Positions 17,690-27,594 of a stretch of 64,000 bases of DNA are shown here, in pieces. The position numbers and the translations under genes are program-made. The DNA is from Nostoc sp. LPT. Lineage in GTDB: Bacteria > Cyanobacteriota > Cyanobacteriia > Cyanobacteriales > Nostocaceae. Where the stretch lies: assembly GCF_017115165.1 (NCBI RefSeq), contig NZ_JABXKF010000139.1, forward strand, positions 123,638 to 187,637. Reading direction: 5' to 3'. Position 1 is the stretch's first letter, and each line of letters opens with the position of its first letter. The notes beneath the pieces were generated by a model. The model saw only the letters and a program-made list of their open reading frames with translations. It had not been told where the DNA came from and ran no database searches.

Positions 17690-20600
17690 ATGTTTGTCAA
17701 TACCTTCATCAAACGTCCAGTCCTGACGACGGTCTGTACGTTCATCATTTTGTTGCTGGGAAGTATCTGTATTCCGATCCTGCCTATTTCTCAGCTACCA
17801 GACCTCGCTCCGGTGCAAATCACCGTTAGCTCCAACAATATTGGTGCGGATGCTCAAACAACAGAAAGCACTGTTACCAACATTATTGAGCGACAAATTA
17901 ATGGTGTTAAAGATGTATCTTATATATCTTCTAACACGGGTAATGATGGTTCCAGTAATATAACTGTCTCCTTCCCAACTAACGTTAATAGCGATATTGC
18001 TCAAGTAAACGTTCAAAATAAACAATCACTTGCCGATCCTCAACTGCCAGATGTTGTTCAACGAACAGGTGTCACTGTTGAAACGGCATCGAGCAGTCTG
18101 CTTCTGGTTTATGGGTTTTACTCAGAAAATAATGAGTATGACAACATTTTTATCAGTAACTATGTTGACCTGTATATTTTCGATCAGATCAAACGGCTTC
18201 CTGGTGTAGGAAAAGCCACAATTTTTGGGGAGCGCAAATATGCCATGCGTCTTTGGCTCGATCCCAACAAGCTTGCCCAACATCAACTAACTCCTCAAGA
18301 TGTGACAACTGCCCTGCAAGAACAAAATATTCAGGTGGGTGCAGGGGCGATTGGTAAGGAACCAGCACCAGATAATCAAAGCTTTGAATTTGCTTTACGG
18401 GCAACCAGTCGATTTAAAGATGCGGCTGAATTTGAAGACATGGTGCTGAAGGTGAGTCGAGGTGGCACTAATAGCACCACTAATAGCACCGACACCACTA
18501 ATAGCACCACTAATAGCGCCACTAATAGTACCCTAGTTAAGGTCAGAGACATCGGTAGAGTTGAACTGGGAGCAGAGAACTATCTTGCTGATGCCAAATT
18601 CACCATCCCAGGAAATGCTCCCAAGGCAGCCGTGGGTTTGGGTATATATCAACTTCCGGGTAGTAATGCCCTGAACGTTGCTCATGCTGTTGAAAACCAG
18701 ATCAAAATATTAGAGAAGAATTTTCCACCTGGACTAAAAGCACAGGTGGCATTTGATACCACTCCATTTGTAGAAATTTCTTTAGAAGAAGTTCTGCACA
18801 CTCTAGTTGAGGCGATTGTCTTGGTGGTCTTGGTAATTTTTGTCTTTTTGCAAGACTGGCGTACCACGATTATTCCTACTGTTGCGATCCCCGTTTCCTT
18901 GATTGGGACGTGTGCGGCTTTGTTGGTTTTAGGATTTCAAATTAATACACTGACCTTATTTGGTTTCGTTCTCGCGATCGGGATCGTCGTCGATGATGCG
19001 ATTATTGTAGTGGAGGCAGTTGCGGTCAAACTAGAGGAGGGCATGAGGCCCTTTGAGGCGGCTGTCGAAGCCATGAAGGAGTTAACTGGGGCAATCATTG
19101 CCACTTCACTTGTGCTCATGGCGGTATTCATTCCAGTTGCATTTATTCCGGGCACTACTGGGATTGTCTACAAACAATTTGCGTTAACGGTTGCTTGCTC
19201 GATTGGCATCTCGACCTTCAATGCCTTAACCTTCTCTCCGAGTATGGCAGCCATTCTCATGCGCCCAGCTCAGACTCCACGGGGCCCTTTAGGTTGGTTC
19301 TTTACGCAGTTTAATCGGGGATTTAGCTGGTTCACGCGCCGATATGTCGGGTTTGTTAGCTACCTTACCCATGTCAAGCCGATTGTAATTGGGGTTTTCA
19401 TTACTGGTTTAGTCGCAACGGTTTTGATGTACAGAGCAGTGCCTACCGGATTTATTCCAGAGGAAGACCAAGGTTACTTCTTTGTCATTGTCCAAGGGCC
19501 AGACGGGGTTTCTTTGAAATACACTGAATCTGTTATGGATCGGGTTGTCAAGGAAGTCACATCGCTTCCCGAAGTTCAAGCTAGTTTTATGATCAGTGGG
19601 TTTGGTTTCGATGGTAATGCTTCTAATTTAGGCATTGCCTTTGCTAACCTGAAACCCTGGAAAGAAAGAACTGAAGAATCTCAATCTGTCTATGGAATAC
19701 TTCAGAGACTGAACAAAAAGCTCTCTGCAATTACAGATGCTAGAGCGATCGCAGTGAATGCTCCTCCAGTGAGAGGATTAAGTACTACGGGTGGTTTTGA
19801 GTTTATCATTCAAGACAAAACTGGAAGTGCGCCGATTGAAACCCTAATTGAGAATGCTCAAAAATTGATTGGGGCGGCAAATAAAAATCCTGTTCTCCAA
19901 AGAGTCTTCACTCAGTTCACCGCAGACACTCCTCAATTTGATATTCAGGTAAACCGCAATCAAGCCAAAGCTCTCAACGTCGAACTCAACGATATCTTTG
20001 GAACGTTGCAAAGTTACTTGGGGTCGCAATATGTGAATGACTTTGTGCAGGGACAGCGACAGTATCGAGTGTATGTCCAAGCAGATGGGGTGTTCCGCTC
20101 TAATCCAGATGATATTAGCAAGCTGTATGTTCGCTCTGCAAATGGTGCAATGATTCCGTTGAGCAGTTTGGTGAAAATTACTCCCTTTGTGGGGCCGAAA
20201 ACCATCTCCCATTACAACTTGTACAGGTCAATCAAAGTACAGGGCGCTCCTGCTCCCGGTGCTAGTTCTGGACAGGCAATTAAAGCGATGGAGCAAATTG
20301 CAGCAGAAGTCTTGCCTCAAGGATTTGGTTATGAGTGGACAGGGACTTATCTCCAAGAGAAGACATCTGGGGGAGCTACGGGCTTGATTTTTGCCTTAGC
20401 GATCGTGATTGTCTTTCTGGTGCTATCGGCTCAGTATGAAAGCTACGTTGACCCGATTATTATTTTGCTGACGGTTCCTCTAGCAGTCTTGGGAGCGATG
20501 ACAGCCCTTTGGCTACGATCAAATATTTTCATGGTAGGTAGCCTCTTCCCCAAAGTGGTGGATGATATCTATTGCCAGGTAGGTCTGGTGACTTTGATTG

Positions 20601-21037
20601 GTCTAGCTGCAAAAAACGCAATTCTAGTCGTAGAATTTGCCAATCAGCTGCATGAGCAGGGCATGAGCTACACAAGGGCAGCAGTGAAAGCGGGGCAAGA
20701 ACGTCTGCGACCGATCTTAATGACTTCCTTTGCAGCGCTGTTAGGATTTTTACCCTTGGTAATCTCTCAAGGGGCTGGAGCTAGCAGCCGTTGGTCTTTA
20801 GGAACAGCGCTCTTTGGGGGGCTGCTGCTTTCGACGTTCTTGAGTTTGTTCTTAGTGCCAATTCTTTACATCTTAGTCAAGACTCTGGCTCAGGCTATAT
20901 TTTCTCGCAAGCGATTAGGAGGTTCAAAACCTCCAGATTCTCCAAATGGAACTTCGGGATCAAGACATGAGGCTCTACCTGCTGGCTCAAGTCAGCCAGA
21001 GACGCAACTTAGGTCTCAGCAGGATGGGATAACCTAA
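17690..21037 (+). CDS. RND efflux pump inner-membrane subunit (HAE1 type)
   Basis: 1115 aa, AcrB/MexB-like proton-driven exporter. N-terminal FIKRPVLTTVCTFIILLLG, periplasmic porter domains, TM4 with GIVVDDAIIVVEAV carrying the two proton-relay Asp, and a repeated second half ending GAGASSRWSLGTALFGGLLLSTF. A Ser/Asn/Thr repeat (about residues 258-282) interrupts the first porter domain, and the last 40 residues are a Pro/Ser/Gln-rich tail. No membrane-fusion protein or outer-membrane channel gene is adjacent, so it must borrow partners encoded elsewhere. A good intrinsic terminator follows. Substrate unknown. Confidence 0.93.
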   Translation: MFVNTFIKRPVLTTVCTFIILLLGSICIPILPISQLPDLAPVQITVSSNNIGADAQTTESTVTNIIERQINGVKDVSYISSNTGNDGSSNITVSFPTNVNSDIAQVNVQNKQSLADPQLPDVVQRTGVTVETASSSLLLVYGFYSENNEYDNIFISNYVDLYIFDQIKRLPGVGKATIFGERKYAMRLWLDPNKLAQHQLTPQDVTTALQEQNIQVGAGAIGKEPAPDNQSFEFALRATSRFKDAAEFEDMVLKVSRGGTNSTTNSTDTTNSTTNSATNSTLVKVRDIGRVELGAENYLADAKFTIPGNAPKAAVGLGIYQLPGSNALNVAHAVENQIKILEKNFPPGLKAQVAFDTTPFVEISLEEVLHTLVEAIVLVVLVIFVFLQDWRTTIIPTVAIPVSLIGTCAALLVLGFQINTLTLFGFVLAIGIVVDDAIIVVEAVAVKLEEGMRPFEAAVEAMKELTGAIIATSLVLMAVFIPVAFIPGTTGIVYKQFALTVACSIGISTFNALTFSPSMAAILMRPAQTPRGPLGWFFTQFNRGFSWFTRRYVGFVSYLTHVKPIVIGVFITGLVATVLMYRAVPTGFIPEEDQGYFFVIVQGPDGVSLKYTESVMDRVVKEVTSLPEVQASFMISGFGFDGNASNLGIAFANLKPWKERTEESQSVYGILQRLNKKLSAITDARAIAVNAPPVRGLSTTGGFEFIIQDKTGSAPIETLIENAQKLIGAANKNPVLQRVFTQFTADTPQFDIQVNRNQAKALNVELNDIFGTLQSYLGSQYVNDFVQGQRQYRVYVQADGVFRSNPDDISKLYVRSANGAMIPLSSLVKITPFVGPKTISHYNLYRSIKVQGAPAPGASSGQAIKAMEQIAAEVLPQGFGYEWTGTYLQEKTSGGATGLIFALAIVIVFLVLSAQYESYVDPIIILLTVPLAVLGAMTALWLRSNIFMVGSLFPKVVDDIYCQVGLVTLIGLAAKNAILVVEFANQLHEQGMSYTRAAVKAGQERLRPILMTSFAALLGFLPLVISQGAGASSRWSLGTALFGGLLLSTFLSLFLVPILYILVKTLAQAIFSRKRLGGSKPPDSPNGTSGSRHEALPAGSSQPETQLRSQQDGIT
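18469..18534 (+). repeat. Coding 12-bp tandem repeat in the RND gene
   Basis: Units of ACTAATAGCACC (with variants ACTAATAGCGCC and ACTAATAGTACC) encode Thr-Asn-Ser-Thr runs. The repeat keeps the frame and lies in the periplasmic porter region. Confidence 0.8.
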
Positions 21038-21093
21038 TTGCCCTTAAGTCTCCTAGCAAAGTGCAGATAACCTGAGAATGCTTGCCAGTGTTA

Positions 21094-21127
21094 GGGGACT
21101 TCTCTTAGTCCCCGCATCTTTTTTTTA
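21094..21127 (+). terminator. Intrinsic terminator after the RND gene
   Basis: GGGGACT-TCTCTT-AGTCCCC followed by GCATC and an eight-T run, about 57 bp after the stop. Confidence 0.85.
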
Positions 21128-21266
21128 GCGATTTGAACTATGCAGGTTATAAAGCGTATCAGCTTATCCACAACATCCTCTAACTCTGATACCATTTTCT
21201 GTAATTTCCTGCTTGCTAAAAAAATTAGTCGAATAGAAATTAAGTACTTAGATAAGGAAGAGTGAA

Positions 21267-21704
21267 ATGGGACTTAGCGACGGACTTTTGAACCCGACCA
21301 AAAAGACTATGGTCATAGAGGACTGTTGCAACATGATCGAAGGACAGCTTGCATCCAAGTCAGGGATGAGTGGTATCGCTTTGAAAACTGCCTTTGCTGC
21401 TTTGAAGGGGGTTAAACCAGGGTACATTCCCTATGTCGTTGAGCAGATATTACCGCAATGCTTTACCGCTCTCGATCCCATCTGGAGTCAAGGCCTAGAG
21501 AAAGGCGACCCAGTTGAATATCTAAGTGCAAATCGCTCTAATACAGCAGATGCACTACTGAGTGTTACTGATGCGAGAGTCAAGAACTCAAACCGCCAAA
21601 TCGTACGAGGAACTTATGAAAAACTTCGCGGTTCAGCCAAAAAGCACGTAGAAGAAGCAGTGCCAGACTTAGCCAAAGTAATCGATAATTACACTAAGGT
21701 CTAA
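21267..21704 (+). CDS. Conserved protein, probably DUF6918 family
   Basis: 145 aa, soluble: MGLSDGLLNPTKKTMVIEDC, CNMIEGQLASKSGMSG, YIPYVVEQILPQCF, NTADALLSVTDARV, VRGTYEKLRGSAKKHVEEAVPD. I match it from memory to a small bacterial family annotated DUF6918. Four Cys, no signal peptide, mostly helical. Single gene with a palindromic terminator 13 bp after the stop. The biochemical role is unknown. Confidence 0.7.
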   Translation: MGLSDGLLNPTKKTMVIEDCCNMIEGQLASKSGMSGIALKTAFAALKGVKPGYIPYVVEQILPQCFTALDPIWSQGLEKGDPVEYLSANRSNTADALLSVTDARVKNSNRQIVRGTYEKLRGSAKKHVEEAVPDLAKVIDNYTKV

Positions 21705-21717
21705 GCCAGAGAAGTAG

Positions 21718-21740
21718 AGACGCGATTAATCGCGTCTTTT
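21718..21740 (+). terminator. Palindromic terminator after the 145-aa gene
   Basis: AGACGCGATT-AATCGCGTCT, a perfect 20-nt palindrome, followed by TT and an A/T run, 14 nt after the stop. Relative of the palindrome at 7569-7592. Confidence 0.65.
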
Positions 21741-21783
21741 AGATTAATCGATCGCGCAGTGTCTCTTCTGGAGAATCGCCTTT

Positions 21784-21849
21784 TTATATCAGTCGATCGA
21801 TTAGTTCAATTGTCTCGTCTGGCAAGGTGATGTTAATCTGGCGATGCAT
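21784..21849 (-). pseudogene. Relic of a ribbon-helix-helix antitoxin
   Basis: Minus-strand ATG at 21849 reads MHRQINITLPDETIELIDRL-I-stop (21 aa), the standard N-terminus of CopG/RHH antitoxins. After the stop the same frame continues KGDSPEETLRDRLI and stops again. Too short for the RHH fold; a truncated gene. Confidence 0.55.
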
Positions 21850-22052
21850 AATTTTTCACTCAGTTTTGCCCATCAAATTTAATATAGACATCTAAAGCAA
21901 TACAGTTCAGACCACCTCAAGAAAGTATCTAAAAATACTGCCTAACGCTTTTGCTCTCACTCATTTCTCTGGTTGTTCGACATGAAGTCAATGGAATCCA
22001 CTGTCGAGCTATTTTCGTTTGCTTTAGTACTGGAGTTTAGATAAAACTTTAA

Positions 22053-22856
22053 TTATTTTCTGTAACATCTGGTAGAACCACTTACACCAAATTGGTCAGA
22101 ACTAACTTTAAGAAACCATTCACCAAAATTGTCATATACATTTACGTTTTCTTTACCCCCTTGAAATTTCCCTGCAATCCCTATTAAAAAACAAGCAGCA
22201 TAATTAGAACCTAAATCAACGGTAGATTCACCTTTATCTAGTGGTTGCAGCAAAGTAGTTTCGTTCGTTAATTTAGTATAATTGTAGGCAGTTGGGATAC
22301 AGTATGCACTGGCACTAACCCCACCCCCAATCTGTTTGGAATTTATTTTTAATATCCATTCTCTAGAATAAGGATCAAGAGTAACTTGTACCTTTTCGGC
22401 ACCACCCCTAAATTTGCCTGAAATGCTACCTAAGAAACAAACACCATCCCCCTCATTAAAGCCATTTAGATTTATACTAGCTTCTGTTTCGTCGTCATTT
22501 TGGCTGAGATTGTAAGGACCAAAAACTGCTCCACTTGCACCTACTAAGTCAGTCCATTGAACACAATAAGCTTCCCCCCTGACACCACCACCAGATTGAT
22601 CAGAATCCCCGTTGAGAAACCACTGACCGTTTTTTATGTTGATTTCAATCTTCTCTCTACCACCTTCAAATTTACCTTGAATAGTTTTTAGAAAACATAC
22701 CCCTTTCCTAGCGTTTATCATAGGTTTAGGATTTCTATCAAAGTCTTGATTCCATTCAAACGACTCGCCTGCCATAGCTGAAGATGGCGAAAACACCCCA
22801 GAACTGATTAAGACCACGAAACCTAGCTGCTTTCCTAACTGTTTGATAAATTGCAT
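22053..22856 (-). CDS. Secreted protein with three tandem repeats
   Basis: 267 aa. Signal peptide (MQFIKQLGKQLGFVVLISSG...SAMA). The mature protein has three homologous units of about 75 residues, each with CFL..I.GKF.GG.E.(I/V).(I/V), then W.LK..S.Q.G.G and a closing Tyr-Cys or Arg-Cys: GKFEGGREKIEI, GKFRGGAEKVQV, GKFQGGKENVNV. Two conserved cysteines per unit suggest one disulfide in each repeat. A compact beta-rich extracellular protein seems likely; no family recognised. Standalone gene. Confidence 0.7.
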   Translation of the reverse strand: MQFIKQLGKQLGFVVLISSGVFSPSSAMAGESFEWNQDFDRNPKPMINARKGVCFLKTIQGKFEGGREKIEINIKNGQWFLNGDSDQSGGGVRGEAYCVQWTDLVGASGAVFGPYNLSQNDDETEASINLNGFNEGDGVCFLGSISGKFRGGAEKVQVTLDPYSREWILKINSKQIGGGVSASAYCIPTAYNYTKLTNETTLLQPLDKGESTVDLGSNYAACFLIGIAGKFQGGKENVNVYDNFGEWFLKVSSDQFGVSGSTRCYRK

Positions 22857-23669
22857 TACTTAATCTCCATTAACAACAAGTGAACTGTACAGTTTCGCTA
22901 TTGAGGATGTTGATTTTTCCAAACTACCTAAGACAGCCATAGTTTGAACCTCTGTAGTTTCAAAGGATTAATTGTGTTGCAGAGTGTATTATTGCTCTTA
23001 CAACTTGATATTAGCAGTATACAAAAATTTTAGATAGTACTTAGACTGCATAAAATTTAGAACTTACGCACTGTACAAATTTATAATTTTGTGTGTTAAC
23101 GAAAATACGTTGTTACAGGCTGCGATTAATCATCCTTTGATAAATACTGGAATTTATACTAAAAGCCATACGAGAGAACCGCAAATCAAATAGTGGTCAG
23201 AGTTTCTACTCCATCCATTCCGCCAAAACCATGAGGTATAGCCGTAGCCACATAGTTAGGACAATGTTGATTGCTAAAAGCCTTGATTTCACGCTTGTTT
23301 ATACTCAGCACGGGCTAAACGCCCCGCTGACGCTAACAGCACTTTGCACTTTGCTATAAATCTCCTGACTGGAAGACCGGACAGTCGCGGGCTAGTAGAA
23401 TTCGCTATTCAATCGTTAAAAAGCGTACTAGTACTTCACGTAAGACTGAGCAAAAACCTGCTTGATTTCTAATTTTTTTAATTTTTCTTTTTGCTTCTGC
23501 TCAACTCAGCTTCCCTGAGTCATTTTGTGCTTTTTAGTCTAAAGTCCAGTTAGTATCGTTACGCAAAAAAAGCGATAATGCTATAGTAGTATGGAAATCC
23601 AGCAAGATTTCCCTAAATTTATCGCATTTGAGTGTAGAATAAATACTCAAATGTCTGAATAATATAGTT
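22857..23669. other. Intergenic region with repeat and possible gene relic
   Basis: 813 bp. At 23308-23345 AGCACGGGCTAAACGCCCCGC...GCTAACAGCAC is an inverted copy of the repeat at 9942 and 51958. On the minus strand about 23195-23300 reads INKREIKAFSNQHCPNYVAT followed by AIPHGFGGMDGVETLTTI and a stop, coding-like but with no start and no family known. ORF 23534-23860 only overlaps the tRNA. Confidence 0.4.
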
Positions 23670-23754
23670 GGAGAGGTGTCCGAGCGGTTCATGGTGACGC
23701 ACTCGAAATGCGTTTTGGGGAAACTCAACGGGGGTTCGAATCCCCCCCTCTCCG
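23670..23754 (+). tRNA. tRNA-Ser (CGA)
   Basis: 85 nt, class II. Acceptor stem GGAGAGG pairs with CCTCTCC; D-arm GTCCGAGCGGTTCATGGTGAC; anticodon arm ACGCA-CTCGAAA-TGCGT gives anticodon CGA; a long variable arm (TTTTGGGGAAACTCAACG) and T-arm GGGGTTCGAATCCCC. The 3' CCA is not encoded. It reads serine UCG codons. Confidence 0.96.
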
Positions 23755-23777
23755 TCCAAAAGATTACTGAAAATTTA

Positions 23778-23901
23778 GGCGTTGCTGAATCAAGGGATGA
23801 TTCTTGTAGGGTGGGCGACACGAGAGCCCTGAAATACAAGGGACGGGCTTTTCGGCCCATCCCACAAAACTAGCAAAATCATCCCGCAAATATGCAACGC
23901 C
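23778..23901. mobile_element. 124-bp MITE with 8-bp target duplication
   Basis: Ends GGCGTTGC...GGGATGATT and the reverse complement of the right end GGCGTTGC...GGGATGATT match at 19 of 25 positions. Direct repeats AAAATTTA stand at 23770-23777 and 23902-23909, a perfect 8-bp target-site duplication. The inside holds the hairpin GGGACGGGC-TTTTC-GGCCCATCCC and no ORF. Inserted 23 bp after tRNA-Ser. Confidence 0.85.
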
Positions 23902-24095
23902 AAAATTTACTACAATGTGGCTGAAATTTGCCTACCTTTAACAATAATCTTGAGCAACTTGTCTGTTTATTTGCAAGTGAAATAGGATTATCGCTTAATA
24001 ATTACGTAGTCAAATATTTGCTAATAAGCACTAAAATATACATCACTAACACAGATTTTTGGGATAAACTAATGCCATCGTGTGAGGAGTGAACG

Positions 24096-25280
24096 ATGGT
24101 AGATCGCAGCTTGAAGCAAGTATTCTCATTTAGTCTTATTAGCATTTGTTTATATCTGGGTATTAGTATAGGAGTCATTATCCGGCTTGGGCAATCACAG
24201 CGATTAAACGCTGCTACTACACCTACTGAGCCTGGGCAATTTCCATTAGCTATTCCTGAACTTACGCCATTAATAACAGAACAACAAACCTTTCCAGATA
24301 CTATTACCATCAAAGCCGTTGGAGATATTATTCCCGGCACTAATTTCCCTAACTATAGATTACCCCGCTTTCAAGATCAATTATTACCAAAGTCAGTGAG
24401 AACTCACTTGCAAGGAGCTGATATCTTGTTTGGTAATTTTGAAAGTAGCCTAACTAATTATCCCTATACTGCCAAAGATATTAGCCGAGGACAAGTCTTT
24501 GCCTTTCGCTCTCCACCTGGATATGCTCGGTTTTTTGCTGAAGCTGGTTTTGATGTGTTCAATATGGCAAATAACCATGCAATGGACTTCGGCCCGATAG
24601 GGTTCAAAGATACAATGAAAAATCTTCAGACTGTGGGTATTGCAACATTAGGTCATAAAAATCAAATTCTTTATTTGGAAGCTAACAATATCCCCGTGGC
24701 AATGGTCGGGTTTTCTCCTTATGAAATGTATAATTCCATCCATAATTTAGGAGCAGCTAAAGCACTCGTGGCAGAAGCCAAAAATAAAGCCAATATTGTA
24801 GTAGTATCGATGCACGCTGGAGCGGAAGGAACGGGGGCACTACACGTTAAGAATCAAACAGAGTTTTTTTATGGAGAAAACCGAGGTAATGCGATCGCCT
24901 TTGCTCGAAACATGATTGATGCAGGAGCAGACTTAGTACTAGGACATGGACCTCACGTTCCCAGAGCGATGGAAATTTATAAGGGAAAAATCATTGCCTA
25001 TTCTTTAGGAAACTTTTTGGGATATCGGACTTTATCTACAAATGCCCAAACAGGTGACTCAATGATTTTAGAAGTCAAACTCAACTCAGCAGGAGATTTG
25101 GTTTCAAGTAAAATTATTCCCGTTCGGATGGATCGGCAGGGAATTCCTCATATTGATCGGAGTTTTCAAACTGTGAGACTTATGCGTTATTTGAATAATC
25201 AAGCTTTTCCCAAGAATCCGGTAAAGATTAATAAGAAGGGGGAAGTTGTTATACAGACTAGTACAGCACGGCGTAAATAA
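24096..25280 (+). CDS. CapA-family protein (poly-gamma-glutamate-type metallophosphatase fold)
   Basis: 394 aa. One N-terminal membrane segment (VFSFSLISICLYLGISIGVI), then the CapA domain: TIKAVGDIIPGTNFPN, ADILFGNFESSLT, FNMANNHAMDFG, VVVSMHAGAEG, GADLVLGHGPHVPRAMEIYKGKIIAYSLGNFLGY. These Asp/Asn/His positions form the calcineurin-like metal site. The domain probably faces the periplasm and acts in envelope polymer handling; in Bacillus CapA belongs to capsule export, but no CapB/CapC genes are nearby. GAGGAG upstream of ATG 24096 supports the start. Confidence 0.87.
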   Translation: MVDRSLKQVFSFSLISICLYLGISIGVIIRLGQSQRLNAATTPTEPGQFPLAIPELTPLITEQQTFPDTITIKAVGDIIPGTNFPNYRLPRFQDQLLPKSVRTHLQGADILFGNFESSLTNYPYTAKDISRGQVFAFRSPPGYARFFAEAGFDVFNMANNHAMDFGPIGFKDTMKNLQTVGIATLGHKNQILYLEANNIPVAMVGFSPYEMYNSIHNLGAAKALVAEAKNKANIVVVSMHAGAEGTGALHVKNQTEFFYGENRGNAIAFARNMIDAGADLVLGHGPHVPRAMEIYKGKIIAYSLGNFLGYRTLSTNAQTGDSMILEVKLNSAGDLVSSKIIPVRMDRQGIPHIDRSFQTVRLMRYLNNQAFPKNPVKINKKGEVVIQTSTARRK

Positions 25281-25489
25281 ACATACCATTTCAAATGGTG
25301 TAAAAGCCCGAAATACAATTATGCGTGACTTTTGACTTTTGACTTCCGCCTTGCGGTACTAGGCTCGATCCTTCCTAAAATAATTACTAATTCGGAATTC
25401 GGAATTCGTAATTAGTTAATAGGAGTCAGCGCTGTGCTGGACTCACCGCGCTGCTTCACCAAAATCCCAAATTGAAAATCTCAAATTGA

Positions 25490-27112
25490 CTAGTTATTGT
25501 CATCCTGTGGCTTTTCCTCAAACTTTTGAATATTCTGGGATTGACTATTAGTCGGTGAATTTTGCTTTTCCAGTGTTGGTACTACCACAGCAGAAGGATC
25601 TGATTGTTTGGATTCTGTTGGTGGTGCTGGTGGTATAAGTACGGGTTTTGACGGACTTACGGGTTGAGGGGAGGCAGGATTTTGACTAGAAGCGGGTAAG
25701 TTATTTTGTGGAAATGGCAATGGTGCGGGGGAAGCATTTCGAGATGAGCGGATTGCCCGTAGTTTCTCCACTAAGGAGGGTGTGGGTGAAACGCTAGGCG
25801 AAGGTGTGGATTGTTCGGAATTACCGCGTTGCGATTCTCTTGTAGGGCTGCTGGTAGATTCTTCTTGGGAAGAACGACGATTGCGGCGACGCTGCTTGGA
25901 ATTAGAGCCAGATCCTGTTTCCGTTCTTGAGGTAGTGTTAGTCTTTTCACCTGAAGGTGAAGATGTAGTATCAAAATTAGGTGCTTTCGCGCCTGATTCT
26001 TGAGTTGGCTTTTCAACAATTGGCTTTGCGGACGGCTGCTGAGATTTGGGTAATATACTCGCGATCCCAAAACCTGCTGTAGCAGCAACTAGGGCTACAC
26101 CCATACCAATAAATATCTTAGACGATCCTAGCTTTTTAGCCAGTACGGTTTCCTTGGCGATGCCTGGGTTGGGTTGCGCCAACACAGATGGTCTATGAAT
26201 AGAATTTTGGGCTGTTTTCCCAATTAAAGTTGCTGCTTGCTGGGCTGATAAATTGACAGTTGGCACTGCGTAAGTGGGTAAAACTTGCGATGTCCCATTC
26301 ACCTCATTTCCAGGTAGCAATTGCAGCCATTCAGCAACTGTCGCTGGCCGAAAACGAGACTCTACCGCCATCCCACGCATTACTGCCTGGTTGACAACAG
26401 CACTCAAGTGTGGTTGCAGTTCGCGGGGGGAAGGCATTTGTTCGCGATCGCGCAATAATGCTGGCATAGGAACTTGGGCTGTCAACAGTGCATACAAAGT
26501 TGCTGCCAAACCATAAACATCCGTGGCGGGTGTACGCGCCGCTTGCGTCATATACTGCTCAATGGGAGAATAACCCTCAGAAACCAGACCTGTGTGAGTC
26601 TGTCTGACACCGCCATTAAATTCTCTGGCAATACCAAAATCAATCAGTACTACTTCCTGTGTTCCTTGGCGAAGAATGATATTATCTGGTTTGACATCGC
26701 GGTGTAACAAACCGTTGTTATGTACTACCTGCAACGCTGCTCCAATTTGCCGGATGTAATGAATTGCTGTGGCTTCAGGCAAAGTTATCCCTGGTAATAC
26801 AAATGCGTCTCCCAAGGTTTCGCCAGGAATGTATTCCATCACCATATAAGGCAGTCCGGCTTCCACAAAAAAGTCACTAACTCGGACTATATTTGGGTGA
26901 ATACACGTCGCTAATCGTCTGGCTTCATCTTGGAATTGGCGCTCGAATTTGGCAAAATCAGGATGTTGTCGCAGCCGTTCATTGATGGTTTTCATCACCA
27001 CCTTCTGACCCAAGTAGTGATGTGTAGCTTTAAAGGTAATGCCAAAGCCACCCCGCCCTATTTCTTGAATTAAGGTATATTTTCCATCCTGCAAAATTGT
27101 GCCTGCTAACAT
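25490..27112 (-). CDS. Membrane-anchored Ser/Thr protein kinase (PknB type)
   Basis: 540 aa. Hanks-type kinase domain at 11-270: glycine loop GRGGFG (19-24), VMKTI with Lys41, [11 protein letters not shown] catalytic loop, [15 protein letters not shown] and [11 protein letters not shown] juxtamembrane stretch, one TM segment (about 332-352, [22 protein letters not shown]) and a Pro/Ser/Gln-rich, probably disordered tail follow; no PASTA or other sensor domain is seen. Family members phosphorylate proteins on Ser/Thr. All catalytic residues are present. Monocistronic by context. Confidence 0.92.
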   Translation of the reverse strand: MLAGTILQDGKYTLIQEIGRGGFGITFKATHHYLGQKVVMKTINERLRQHPDFAKFERQFQDEARRLATCIHPNIVRVSDFFVEAGLPYMVMEYIPGETLGDAFVLPGITLPEATAIHYIRQIGAALQVVHNNGLLHRDVKPDNIILRQGTQEVVLIDFGIAREFNGGVRQTHTGLVSEGYSPIEQYMTQAARTPATDVYGLAATLYALLTAQVPMPALLRDREQMPSPRELQPHLSAVVNQAVMRGMAVESRFRPATVAEWLQLLPGNEVNGTSQVLPTYAVPTVNLSAQQAATLIGKTAQNSIHRPSVLAQPNPGIAKETVLAKKLGSSKIFIGMGVALVAATAGFGIASILPKSQQPSAKPIVEKPTQESGAKAPNFDTTSSPSGEKTNTTSRTETGSGSNSKQRRRNRRSSQEESTSSPTRESQRGNSEQSTPSPSVSPTPSLVEKLRAIRSSRNASPAPLPFPQNNLPASSQNPASPQPVSPSKPVLIPPAPPTESKQSDPSAVVVPTLEKQNSPTNSQSQNIQKFEEKPQDDNN

Positions 27113-27594
27113 AAAGAGTCCTGAGTCCTGAGTGAGCAGATAAGTACCGAGTCCTGAGTTTTAAGAGATTTCTCAAAAATTTTCCCATATTTTTATCAGG
27201 CAGGGTTCTTGCCTGTCTATTTTACGGGATGATTTAGTTGTTGAAATTCCTGAAGTGAGAAAGACCTCCCCACGATCGCAACAGTTTTATCTTTCTCAGA
27301 TGATAGCGCGGGAGTGCGGCAAGCTTAAAGCGGAAGACGGGCTAAGGCTATTTTTTAGGTTTTATAGAAAAGTAGGCTAAAGTTTCGTGTCACGCAATAG
27401 TTTTGTTATTAAAACAGAATTCAGGAGTCAGGAGCAAAGCCAAAGACGCTCCGCCAAAGCGTCAGAATTCAGGATGAATTCTTTACAACTAGCGAATTTT
27501 GTTAAATTTCTGTTTCAACTCACTAGAATCTTGCTTAGTTTTGGATTTTAGATGTATCTGAAATCTAAAATCCAAAATCTAAAATCCAAAATTC
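27113..27594. other. Intergenic region with hairpin repeat
   Basis: 482 bp. Short direct repeats (GAGTCCTGAGT three times; CAGAATTCAGG-type words) and at 27539-27576 TTTGGATTTTAGA paired with TCTAAAATCCAAA, a long AT stem just downstream of rpiA that could serve as its terminator. Similar stems occur at 43716-43750. No ORF. Confidence 0.5.

Noticed and set aside
23534-23860. 108-aa ORF on the minus strand
   Set aside because: It is antisense to tRNA-Ser and runs into the MITE; the composition is explained by those elements.
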